Below, one piece after another: positions 1 to 10,079 of a stretch of DNA of 64,000 nucleotides. The notes beneath the pieces were generated by a model. It was given only the letters and a program-made list of their open reading frames with translations. It did no database searches and had not been told where the DNA came from. The DNA lies in assembly GCF_029168945.1 (NCBI RefSeq), contig NC_083605.1, positions 39,073,280-39,137,279 on the forward strand, written 5' to 3'. Within the stretch, counting starts at the first letter, position 1, and the number at the start of each line of letters is the position of its first letter. The translations under genes were made by a program, and so were the position numbers. Origin of the DNA: Cannabis sativa. Taxonomy: Eukaryota; Streptophyta; Magnoliopsida; Rosales; Cannabaceae.

Positions 1-529
1 ATTAGTTTACTGAAATATCATTTATAGGTAGCTAAGTTTTTTATGGATAAATAACATTGAAGGGTAGAACGGTAAATTTAACCCGTTTAAGGTAGATCAT
101 CTCTAGAGGATTTTTTACTATTAGGATTGTAAAAATAGATAATCATAATGTATCTATATCTTCGTACATATAGTGTTTTATATCATTGAGTGTGCGATTC
201 CAAATCTATGGTGGTGCAAGGCAAAATTAATAAGTTATGGAATTTACTTTGTAAATTCTAGGTCTAATTGTGGGAAGCTCGGTTATATAGGTCCATGGTG
301 CCTTCACTAGTTGAGATAATAATGCTTCCAAACTCAGTTAATTGGTTTTAGTTAATCAATTATAATTTTAAAATTATACTATGTCTTATTTTTGAATTTT
401 CACTAAAGAAGAGCTTAATTGTGAATAAAAGAGGTTTTTGGGTCTACTTACTAATTAAGAGACTTTGTATGATCTAATTAAAAAATAAGATAAATGTCAA
501 TTTTATTTAATAATTAACTATTGCTATAG
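1..529 (+). mobile_element. Ty1/copia LTR fragment, truncated at both ends
   Basis: This stretch aligns by eye with the middle part of the copia LTRs elsewhere in the window (for example 20101-20467 plus 22428 onward, and 30035-30560). Shared blocks include the run ending AGGGTAGAACGGTAAATTT, the GGAAGCTCGGTTATATAGG block and CTAGTTGAGATAATA. The similarity stops near 529, where an unrelated sequence begins. It is closest to the LTR of element E. The LTR start lies before the window and the LTR end is missing. No coding sequence is present. Confidence 0.75.
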
Positions 530-2625
530 TCAAAATTCAGCTACCATCTCAGTGGGGGACACGTGTTAGGATAAAAGGAATATGGATCGATGCAATTGCT
601 TTGTATGGAATAACACATTAATTACGTAAGTGTCAAAGTATATTTGTAACCTACTGACTATAAGGTCTTAATCGAGGAATCAATATACAAGCTATTGCTT
701 AGTATATTAGCGAGAAACCATATGTCGCTGAATGTGAATAGCTAGGCATCAAGTAACTTACATCTAGGAAGACAAAAGCGACCCATATCAGCTGCGGAAG
801 CACTTAGTGTATAATGAACAAACTAAGTGCAACATTCGGGTTATTTCGAGACCTAGTAAGCGAGGTGCCTATTTCGCTATGGGAAGGCTTCCAGTAACTT
901 CACCCAGTTAACTCCAAAAATTTTCTTCGTGAGGCTTACATTCCTGACAAGTCAAAAGCTAAAATTCAAACGAGCCTCGAAGAACTCTTTGTAAATAAGA
1001 AATGCGATTGTCACAAGACGTGTATCATCGACCTTGGTAGGAAAAAATGGCCCCAACTCGCTGTTGTGATCATTGGAACTAAGCTTCTCTCGAGACATCC
1101 CCAGATACAACAATTAAATACATGTTTAAATACTTGATCATTTTGACCTAGTAAAATCGGAAAAATCACATATGTATGATTTTCAAATAATAAACGAATT
1201 TACAGTACGTGATATGTAATCAAACCCCTTGATTTTAGGGGATGATTATTGTAAACAGATTATAGTCAATTTTGTAATTAACTGCCCACTATGTAATTAT
1301 AAGTAGTGGCAAGCATGAACAAAAACGGGACGGAAAAACTCATACAAAAGACGCCCTGAGAAAACAATTAGAGATCTGAATAAGATTGACTCGTGGACTA
1401 CGCATAATTTTAACTGCAAAACCACGTAAGAAACCCTGTGTTCATACTTTTACTTTTAAAACTTTATTTTTTCTGTGTGAGATTGTTACGGTTAGGCTCA
1501 AATTTAGTAACAAAAATCTGCATTAACAGTTTGGTGCTTTCATTGAGAGCCCATGTGAAAAAGCTCAGAAAAAACCCTCTTTTCTTTTGAAGAAAAACCA
1601 CCTCCTTCATGGCTAAAAACCCAGAAAATGTTAATACCCACAGGAGGAAACTAATCATCGTTCTGGGAAAGAGTCCATGGGCTCCAGAAGGTCTACCAAC
1701 CCACGGTCTCGACAGATCACCCGCTCATAGAGGACTCAACCTGAGGGTGGCCCCAGCATTCGGACAACATGTTCACAGAGAACCCAACCCGATGTTGGTC
1801 CTAGTACGTGGATAGCACGCACGAAGAGAACTAAGCGTGGGAGGGCCCAGAGCCCTAGGACAAGGGATGAAGAGCCCAATCATGGAGGTGCCCAGCCTAT
1901 GGGAGAAGGTACTTATGAAATGGAAAACCCCCGCCTAAGATGTCATCTGGAAGAGGCGTAGCGGCGGAACGCTGAATTAGAACGTGATGCAACTGCGGCC
2001 AGGGTGACACAAGGGATGAATGCTCAAACTCAACCTGAACCTGGAGTGAGAAGACCATGAGGCAGACCTCGTGGCTCAAAAACTAGGAGACAGGAAATTG
2101 CACGGGAAGAACAACTTGGGGAAAATGAGATACCCCCTAAAAATTAGAATGATCAGCCAGAACCCTCTCACTGAAATGAAGATGGGAGGCAACCGGAAAC
2201 GGATGAATGAGAAATTCCTCATGACAATGAGGAGAATTTTAAGACTCAACTTGGAGAACATAGGTCACCTACAAGAAATCACCAGAGTTGTTCCCAAATC
2301 CATAGAGGACTCGTACAAACCCTAATGGGGGAAATACGACAAACCACACTTAGGGGAAAAGAGCATAGCATGAAGAAGCAAGCGTGACCTCGAGGAGGTC
2401 AAGAACACACATTCGTCCAACTCAAAGGGGAGAAAGTACTCAACGAGCTAATGATTGAGAGGGTATGGGAACCAGTAAATCCGCGAGTCACTCAAAGACA
2501 AAGTCTATGAGTGGGACGCGATCTGTGAGTAAAATGAGGTCTGTCAGCAATACCTCTTGTTATCCCAAAATTGGTACTCTGATGTGGCGTGACATACTGA
2601 TGACACGTGGAATCGAATTCACATT
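530..2625 (+). mobile_element. Probable Tat-type Ty3/gypsy relic (LTR end, leader, decayed gag)
   Basis: No intact gene is visible. Near 1531 the sequence TTTGGTGCTTTCATTGAGAG resembles the leader just after the LTR of Tat-type elements, and a similar string recurs at 17755. 530-1530 would then be LTR-like sequence, and 1609-2625 a decayed gag: short open stretches rich in charged and proline residues (ATG at 1609 and 2071) without a recognisable domain. The Athila-like element at 2631 interrupts it, and 17207 onward continues it. The assignment rests on context and one short motif. The region could also be several unrelated fragments. Confidence 0.4.
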
Positions 2626-2630
2626 CCTGC
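2626..2630. repeat. Target-site duplication CCTGC, left copy
   Basis: CCTGC directly precedes the left LTR of the Athila-like element and recurs at 17207-17211 directly after its right LTR. A 5-bp duplication is the usual integrase footprint for LTR retrotransposons. Confidence 0.85.
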
Positions 2631-3008
2631 TATTGTTTTATTTTGCACACGCAAGTGCACGTATCATGACAAGTAGTAAACTCAGTAAGAGTGAGGTCGA
2701 TCCCACGTGGATTGTAGTGAAGTACGTTAAAATTAAACTTTTACTTCTATTTGGTTAAATAAAAATTAAGAATAGGTTAAAACTAGAAAAATAACAAAAA
2801 CAGTGATAGGAGAAACAATTTAAGAAAACTAATAGTTAATAAAAACTAGGGCTTCCATTTCAATTGTTTCTATTGATTATGGACTAATATGATTATTTTC
2901 CTAATGTTAATTTCTATGCAATAGCAGGTTTACTAAGGTAATTTATAGTCTTCTCAGATATATAAATCTCAATTACATGCAGACTTTCAACTCTCGTGAT
3001 AAATTTAA
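2631..3008 (-). repeat. 3' LTR of the Athila-like element, first part
   Basis: Matches 15803-16180 closely (the block TTTTGCACACGCAAGTGCAC, then the run near ATATAAATCTCAATTACATG). It stops at the G1 insertion and resumes at 12290. The two parts together are about 1403 bp, against 1404 bp for the other LTR. Confidence 0.9.
3004..3008. repeat. Target-site duplication TTTAA of G1, left copy
   Basis: TTTAA lies immediately before G1 and again at 12285-12289 after it. The uninterrupted LTR at 16171-16190 contains one TTTAA in the same context (GATAAATTTAACATGCAACA), which confirms the insertion point. Confidence 0.95.
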
Positions 3009-4104
3009 TGTAAAGCCCGCTTAGTTAATTTGGAAATTATCAGTTAATTGTGATTAATTATGAAATTATTTATAGCTATTTAAATAATTTATGATACTGT
3101 TTTTTATGTTATTCAGTAGCTTGCATATTTTGCATTTCCGGTGTCCGGTATTTGGAACTCGGCGTTTGGCTCAGTAGAAATCACAACTTAGTATGTTAGT
3201 AGTTTGGGGACGGGTGTTAGACATTGGGAATGTCGGGAATGGCCGGGAATTTAGAATGTCCCAAAAATACCCCTTTAGTTTGATTTATGTGATTTTATGG
3301 TGGAGGGGCAAAATGGTCTTTTTGTCCCATTAGTGTTTTGTCTTTTAGTGACTTTTTATTTGGAAATTAAATGTTTATTTTAATTGTTATTTGGCTGAAA
3401 TAAATGAGATATATGGCTTTGAGTTATTCACCAATTTTTACAAAAATTAGACTAAGTGTTGAAAATAGAATTTTCCAAAGAAAACTCTCTCTTTTCCTCT
3501 CATTTTCGGCCAAGCTTGGGGAGCAGCTAGGGCTGGATTTCTTTGTTGAATTCAAGTTATTTTAGCAAGATCAAAGTGATTTTCATTGAGGTATTTCTTG
3601 GCTTTAATTTCTTACTTTGTTTTTCTTGAAATTTATGATGAAAGTGGTTGTTGCATGCTTGAATCTTTGTGGTTGTTGCTGCTGAAATGTTGTTGTTGTT
3701 TCTGAGATTTAAGTATGTTGATTTGTGATTATTTAGGTTGTTAGTATTGAGTGTTAAATTGCTTTGCTCAAAATTGGAAGTTTTAGCTCAAAATATGGTT
3801 TTCAAAGAGAATTGATTAAATCTGTTGCTGGGTTGTTGTTGATGTTTTTGTTTGATTTCAGAAGCTATTTCAAGCATATTTGAGTAGAATTAACTAGGTT
3901 TGAATGCATGTTTGTGGGGTTTGCTCAAGTTTGAGTTTAGAACTCAAAGCTTGAGCTTTAATGGTGAATTTTGGTTCTGTGGTTTCTGGGTTAGTTTGTT
4001 GCTTTAGATTTGTTCTTTGGGGTGTATAGAGCAGGTCTGGAAGGTTTGGAACCAATTGGGTTTGATTTGGTTGAGTTAGGAATTTTTGAAAAATTCCTGC
4101 GAGG

Positions 4105-4180
4105 AACCGGAATTCCGGATGGGTGTCCAGTAATTCCCAGAACCGGAATTCCGGTTGGGCAACCGGTCTACCGGTTGGGG
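4105..4180. repeat. Cluster of CCGGAATTCCGG palindromes in the chromovirus LTR
   Basis: AACCGGAATTCCGGTT is a perfect 16-bp palindrome at 4141-4156. A shorter form is at 4105-4119, and ACCGGTCTACCGGT follows. The same cluster occurs in the other LTRs near 11176-11268, 25717-25803 and 43084-43173, with one more unit there. Confidence 0.9.
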
Positions 4181-4709
4181 AATTTTCTGAAACCCTAGTT
4201 TTCCTCGTTTTTATGTTTTTAGGGGTATTGCCATGCTTTTTATCGATAGGGAAACTTTTAGTTCCTAGTTTAAGTCCCCGGGAAGTGATTTAGCGTGTCA
4301 CTTATAGCGTTGTGATTTTTATGGTTTAGGAGCCGATGTCCGCCACTCGGCTTCGGTTCCGGTCGGGTTGACGGCACACCTGAAATCGGAATCCAGGTAA
4401 GATTAGTATAACAGTATGCATATGTAGATTACATGTTTAGCGTGCATGTAGGAAGCCTGCTAGATTACATTAGTTATGTATATAGGCTTCGAACCATCCA
4501 ACCCTGTCACGTCGGTACAGGCTGGAGTATGACCAGCAGCCGGAGTATGACCGGTTCGACCGATCAGGCTGACATTTGGTTGGTGGTTCAGTGCTATTGA
4601 CCTATCCCGTCGGTACAGGCTGGAGTATGACCAGCAGCCGGAGTATGACCGGTTCGACCGATCAGGAGGATACTTGTGAATAGTACCGTCCCTATGAACG
4701 TTCAAAACT

Positions 4710-4798
4710 CAGTACCATGTTGGAGATGGCAGTAGTGGCTCAGTACCATGTTGGACATGGCAGTAGCGGGACTCAGTATCGTGTTGGACACGGCAGTT
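4710..4798 (+). repeat. Three tandem mini-hairpins in the chromovirus LTR
   Basis: Units of about 32 bp each contain CCATGT-TGG-ACATGG or CGTGT-TGG-ACACG, a stem with a 3-nt TGG loop. Stems are at 4715-4729 (one arm mutated), 4746-4760 and 4780-4792. Matching sets are at 11790-11867, 25095-25172 (reverse strand) and 42463-42540 (reverse strand). Confidence 0.85.
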
Positions 4799-5119
4799 AG
4801 AATTATGTATGATATTATTATGCTTTTCTTACTGAGTCTGTCGACTCACAGTTTATGTTCATGTGTAGGTAAAGGCAAGGCTATAGCTGATGGACCGTGA
4901 GCGAGCTTATGAGATTGTACATGTCGGGGCGGTTAGGCCTGGAGCGTACGATCCTCGGGACAGCAAGGCTGAATTTTTGTAATATGGTTTATAAGTTTAA
5001 TTAAAAAAGCAAAATTTTAATTAATCACGTTTTTCCATAAACCTCGTTGATTAGCAACGAGCTGCACAGTACGTTTAAAAATCACGTAATACGCCTAAGG
5101 TAGTTAGGGTGTTACAATT

Positions 5120-5132
5120 TGGTATCGTAGCC
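5120..5132 (+). other. G1 primer-binding site, degenerate tRNA-iMet type
   Basis: Three bases after the 5' LTR the sequence reads TGGTATCGTAGCC. The usual plant iMet primer site is TGGTATCAGAGCC, and G2 has exactly that. G1 therefore carries two changed bases. Confidence 0.85.
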
Positions 5133-5400
5133 GCTGTGTTGTCTTCCGAAGATCGTCACGACATGTACAATCATCATCAGCAGTTAGCTCGGTTCACGGT
5201 TCAGTAAGCCTTTATTGCTTTAGTAGTTTATTTTATTCAGTTATGAAAAAGAAAAGCCTGTTAGGAAGCATGTTAGTAGCCTGATAGTAGAATAGGCGCA
5301 TGTTTCGTTTTTTTTATTTCCAAATTAAGCGGCATTAGTAAGCTCTCCTTGAATACGACCTGATATGCCAACTCTTGGTTTTGCAGGCGGTTCTAATCAG

Positions 5401-6600
5401 ATGGACGCCAGGCGGACTACCAGGAGTCAGGGCAACTCCGTAGGGTCGAATCAAGGACAGGGAGCTCAGTTTCCCCCACCTGCTAGGGGCCGAGGCAGAG
5501 GTCCCCGAGGCAGGGCTCGTGGTCGGGGTGATGAGAACCCACCACAGGCTGCCCAGGCTCCCCCTGCCGATCAGGGAGCCGCGAATTGGGAGTTGCGGTT
5601 TGCGGAGATGCAAGCCCGGATCGAAGAGCAAGACCTCGAGATTCAGAGGTTGAGACATGCCAGGTGCTCCTGCAGTTCCTGTGCCCGTAGTCCCAGTGGC
5701 ACCTGCCCCTGCTGCCCAGGCCGAGATAGTGGTGGCGGCCCATAGATTGGAACCATTATATGAGCGGTTCCGGAAGCAAGCACCTCCGGTATTCCTGGGA
5801 GGTCCGGACGTGATGAAAGCCGAACAGTGGCTGAGGGTGATCACCAAGATATTGAATTTTATGGGTGTCACCGGCAACGACAGAGTGGTGTGCGCCACGT
5901 TTCAGTTCCAGGAGGACGCCCTGGTATGGTGGGACATGGTGTCTCAGATCCATGACGTCACCACCATGACACAGAAAGGTTCCGTGAACTCTTTAATGCG
6001 AAATACTACAATGAGGCGGTCAGAAGCGCCAAGAGGAAAGAGTTCGTTCACCTGACCCAGCGGGAGAACATGAGCGTCACTGAGTATACTACTCAGTTTG
6101 ATCGGTTGGCGAGGTTAGCCTCGGGAATTGTGCCGACCGACTTCAGCAAGAAGGAGAAGTATCTGGACGGGTTGAATCCCAAGATCAGGCATGCTCTGAT
6201 GATTACCACCGACGACAGCACCACCTATGCTCAGATGGTGGAGAAGGCACTGCGAGCTGAGGGCGCAGTGGGGTGCATGTCAGAATCAGCCAGTACTCCG
6301 GTTAGTGTACCCCTCCTGCATCAGGTTTTAGCAGGGGGAGTAGTGGTTCGGCCATTGATCAGAGGAAGAGAGCACCCACTGCTTCCGGCGGCTCGAGTCA
6401 GAACAAGAGGTTCCGGGGGAACCAGAACAGAGGGAGTCGTCCTGGTGGTACTGAGACCCGATTCTCCTATCCCGAGTGCCCTAGCTGCAAGAGGCACCAT
6501 CGGGGCGAGTGCAAAGGTCAGGGATGCTTCCATTGTGGCATGCCCGGACACTTCAAGAGGGAATGTCCCCAGCTCCGACCAGAGGCACCGCGAGCTCCAG
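5401..6600 (+). pseudogene. G1 gag, frameshifted
   Basis: The reading starts at ATG 5401 (MDARRTTRSQ), matching the G2 start at 41765. An N-terminal Arg/Gly/Pro-rich stretch is followed by a coiled-coil-like segment, the Gag capsid-like core (residue string [13 protein letters not shown]), and a C-terminal zinc knuckle, [15 protein letters not shown], near 6523-6566. Compared with G2 there is a +1 shift near 5655, a 1-bp loss near 5971, and a deletion near 6305 where G2 has several extra codons. Three frames must be used to read it, so no full Gag can be made. It would otherwise form the virus-like particle and bind element RNA. Confidence 0.9.
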
Positions 6601-8312
6601 CGATACCCACTCCAGCCAGGGTATTCGCTATCACGCAGGGTGATGCAGATGCTAGCCCATCAGTAGTCACAGGTCAGCTTTCTATTAACAACTCGCTATA
6701 TTCAGTGTTGTTTGATTCTGGGGCTACACATTCCTATGTGGCGGCCAGAGTCTTTAGTAAATTGGGTAGACCCTATGATAGATATGAATCAGGGTTTGGA
6801 ACCCTGTTACCTGGCGGAGAATTGGTTATCTCCAATAGGTGGATTAGGTCTATGCCGATCAGGATAGATGGTAGAGAGTTAAGCGCTGATCTGATAGAGA
6901 TGAGTTTAGTCGAATTCGATATTATTTTAGGAATGGATTTCCTATCTAAATATTCGGCGAGCATTGACTGTAAAAGGAAGATGGTAGTCTTCCAACCGGA
7001 AAGTGAAGAACCGTTTGTATTTGTGGGTTCAGTTCAGGGATCTCGGATCCCGGTGATCTCGGCTATGTCAGCGAGAGAATTGTTGCACGGCGGTTGCTTA
7101 GGGTTTCTGGCCGTGGTGGTGGACACCACTCGGCCAGATACCATTCGGCCAGAAGACATCAGAGTGGTTCGGGAATTTTTGGACGTTTTTCCCGAAGAAC
7201 TTCCAGGGTTACCACCTCAGCGGGAGATTGATTTCGTGATTGACTTGGCACCAGGGGTGGAACCGGTTTCCAAAGCCCCGTATAGGATGGCTCCAGCTGA
7301 ACTTAAAGAATTAAAGATTCAGCTCCAAGGGTTGCTTGACATAGGGTTCCTTCGGTCCAGTGTGTCACCCTGGGGAGCCCCGGTTTTGTTCGTTAAAAAG
7401 AAGGATGGATCTATGAGGATGTGCATCGACTACAGGGAATTGAACAAGCTGACGGTGAAGAATAAATATCCATTACCTAGGATCGATGACTTGTTCGATC
7501 AGCTTCAGGGGAAAACGGTTTTTTCTAAGATTGATCTCCGTTCGGGTTATCATCAGTTGAGAATCCGAGAGGAGGACATTCCAAAGACGGCTTTCCGCAC
7601 TAGGTATGGACATTACAAGTTTCTGGTTATGTCATTCGGACTAACCAATGCTCCTGCAGCATTCATGGACCTGATGAATATAGTATTCAAGGATTTCCTC
7701 GATATCTGTGTGATTGTGTTTATCGACGACATCCTCGTGTACTCTCAATCAGAAGAGAAGCATGAGTTACATCTTCAGATGGTACTGCAACGACTTCGAG
7801 AACATAAGCTTTACGCCAAGTTCAAGAAATGTGAGTTCTGGTTGTCTCAGGTGTCCTTCCTAGGGCACATTGTGAGTGAAGATGGGATCAAGGTGGATCC
7901 CGGGAAGATTGAATCCGTCAGGGATTGGCCGACACCGAAGACAGTGACAGAGATCAGAAGCTTCTTGGGATTAGCTGGGTACTACCGTAGGTTCGTGGAG
8001 GGGTTCTCCAAAATCTCAATGCCCCTAACCGAGCTTACAAAGAAAAATCAGCGGTTTATTTGGTCAGATAAGTGCGAAGCTAGCTTTCAGGAGCTGAAGC
8101 AGAGGTTGATTACTGCTCCGGTGCTAGCTTTGCCTTCGGACAAGGAGAAGTTCGTAGTCTATTGTGACGCATCCAAACAGGGTTTGGGGTGTGTATTGAT
8201 GCAAGCCGATCGGGTCATCGCTTATGCCTCCCGTCAGTTAAAGGATTATGAACAGCGATACCCGACTCATGATCTAGAATTGGCTGCAGTGGTTTTTGCA
8301 CTGAAGATTTAA
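6540..8312 (+). pseudogene. G1 pol, first part: zinc knuckle, protease, RT, RNase H start
   Basis: A 590-codon open stretch. From the N-terminus: second half of the zinc knuckle, an aspartic protease with [10 protein letters not shown] at about residue 57, then a reverse transcriptase with [11 protein letters not shown], the [12 protein letters not shown] block and the catalytic [10 protein letters not shown] at about residue 395. The RNase H domain begins with [10 protein letters not shown]. The frame ends at a TAA (8310-8312) where G2 has TGG, a double G-to-A change. RT looks well preserved and the protease Asp is present. The ATG at 6540 is only the first Met in the open frame; the native protein would be a Gag-Pol fusion. 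Confidence 0.92.
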
Positions 8313-10078
8313 CGGCATTACCTTTACGGGGAGAAGTGTGAGATCTATACCGACCATAAAAGTCTCAAGTATTTCTTTACTCAGAAAGATTTGAACATGA
8401 GACAAAGGCGTTGGTTGGAATTAGTGAAGGATTACGATTGTGAGATCCTTTATCATCCCGGGAAAGCCAATGTAGTGGCCGATGCCCTGAGCAGAAAGGG
8501 TCCCGGGCAAGTAGCTAGTATGGTTTAGATCTCTCCTCAGCTAGCAGAGGATATGGTTAGATCCAGCATTGAGTTTGTGGTAGGTCAGCTTCACAACTTA
8601 ACGCTGCAATCTGATCTGTTAGAAAGAATAAAATTCGCTCAGATGACAGATCCGGAGTTAGTGAAAATCCGAGATGAGGTGTTGGCTGGTCAAGCCAAGG
8701 ACTTTTCAGTGTCGGACAGTGGGATGCTTTTGTATAAAGCCAGGGTTTGTGTTCCGAACAGTGTGGAACTTAGAAACGAGATCTTTGAGGAGGCTCATTC
8801 TACCCCGTATTCTCTGCATCCCGGCACCACCAAGATGTACCAAGATTTGAAACCGTACTTCTGGTGGAGCGGTATGAAGAAGAATTTGGTAGAATTCGTA
8901 TCGAGATGCCTCACGTGTCAGCAGATTAAGGCTGAACATCAGAGACCAGCAGGGTTGTTGCAGCCTCTAACCCTACCAGAATGGAAATGGGAAGATATTA
9001 CGATGGATTTTGTGGTCGGGTTACCTAGGACCACGGGTTTATTTGATTCCATCTGGGTAGTGGTGGACCGATTTACGAAATCTGCTCATTTTCTGCCGGT
9101 TTGAACAACGTTTTCAGTGGATCAGTTGGCAGAACTGTACGTCAGAGAGATAGTGAGACTTCACGGGGTACCGAAGTCTATAGTTTCGGACAGGGATCCG
9201 AAATTCACCTCCAAATTTTGGCAAAGTTTGCAACGGGCAATGGGTACGAAGCTGAAATTCAGTACAGCATTCCATCCTCAGACAGATGGTCAGTCCGAAA
9301 GGACAATTCAAATATTGGAGGATATGTTGAGAGCCTGTGTTATGGACTTTGAGGGTTCATGGAGTAAATATCTACCGTTGATAGAATTTTCATACAACAA
9401 CAGTTATCAGAGTACGATAGGGATGGCTCCCTATGAACTGTTGTACGGTAGGAAATGTAGATCCCCTATCCACTGGGATGAGACAGGGGAGAGGAAATAC
9501 CTGGGTCCAGAGTCCGTACAGCGGACCAACGAGGCGATAGAAAAGATAAAAGCTAGAATGCTTGCCTCACAGAGCAGACAGAAGAGTTACGCAGATCCGA
9601 AACGCAGAGATGTTGAGTTCCAAGTAGGGGACCATGTGTTTTTACGAGTATCTCCGATAAAAGGGATTAAACGTTTCGGGAAAAGAGGCAAGTTATGCCC
9701 TAGATTTATAGGACCTTTCGAGATTCTCGAGAAGATAGGTCAAGTGGCATATCGGTTAGCATTGCCTCCAGCCTTATCAGCAGTTCACAATGTATTCCAT
9801 GTCTCGATGTTGAGAAAATACGTTTCAGACCCTCTCATATACTCAGTTATGAGGGTCTTCAGCTTCAGCCAGACACGACCTATGAGGAACAGCCAGTGCA
9901 GATCCTGGATAGAAAGGATAAAGTCCTTCGGAATAAGACCATAGCTTTGGTCAAGGTTCTCTGGAGAAACAGTAAGGTGGAAGAAGCCACCTGGGAGCTT
10001 GAGTCAGATATGCGAGCTCAATATCCAGAGTTATTCAGGTTAGATTTCGGGGACGAAATCCTTTTAAGGGGGGGATAG
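8313..10078 (+). pseudogene. G1 pol, second part: RNase H end, integrase, chromodomain
   Basis: This continues the frame beyond the 8310 stop. RNase H carries [10 protein letters not shown]; integrase carries the HHCC zinc finger (H and H near 8800-8822, CLTCQQ near 8910), the catalytic Asp near 9004 and in VSDRDPKF, and the Glu in [11 protein letters not shown]. The tail has GPFEI and HVSMLRKYV, then a chromodomain-like segment ending EEATWELE. Defects against G2 are stops at 8310, at about 8527 (CAG to TAG) and at 9102, plus a 1-bp loss near 9832 that shifts the chromodomain into the frame read at 9896-10078. The native stop lies 2 nt before the 3' LTR. Confidence 0.9.
10062..10075 (+). other. 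G1 polypurine tract
   Basis: AAGGGGGGGA lies just before the 3' LTR start at 10080. It would prime plus-strand DNA synthesis. It overlaps the last codons of pol. G2 has the same arrangement. Confidence 0.85.
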
Positions 10079-10079
10079 T

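Larger units (their letters stand above)
3009..5116 (+). repeat. G1 5' LTR
   Basis: 2108 bp against 2205 bp for the 3' LTR. It lacks one 20-bp unit of the CCGGAATTCCGG palindrome cluster (near 4118) and about 96 bp near 4980 that the 3' LTR has at 12057-12152. It keeps an 18-bp piece (near 4630) that the 3' LTR lacks. It contains a two-copy tandem repeat of about 60 bp (roughly 4510-4570 and 4608-4665, core CGTCGGTACAGGCTGGAGTA) and three tandem mini-hairpins at 4710-4795. Confidence 0.92.

Noticed and set aside
1609..2758. Frames of 68, 84 and 97 aa near the left end as host exons
   Set aside because: They fall in a probable Tat gag relic and across the start of the Athila-like LTR (2631); no splice pattern or domain supports a host gene.
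5335..5898. 187-aa antisense frame across G1 gag (similar ones at 41115-41683)
   Set aside because: Shadow of the GC-rich gag coding strand.
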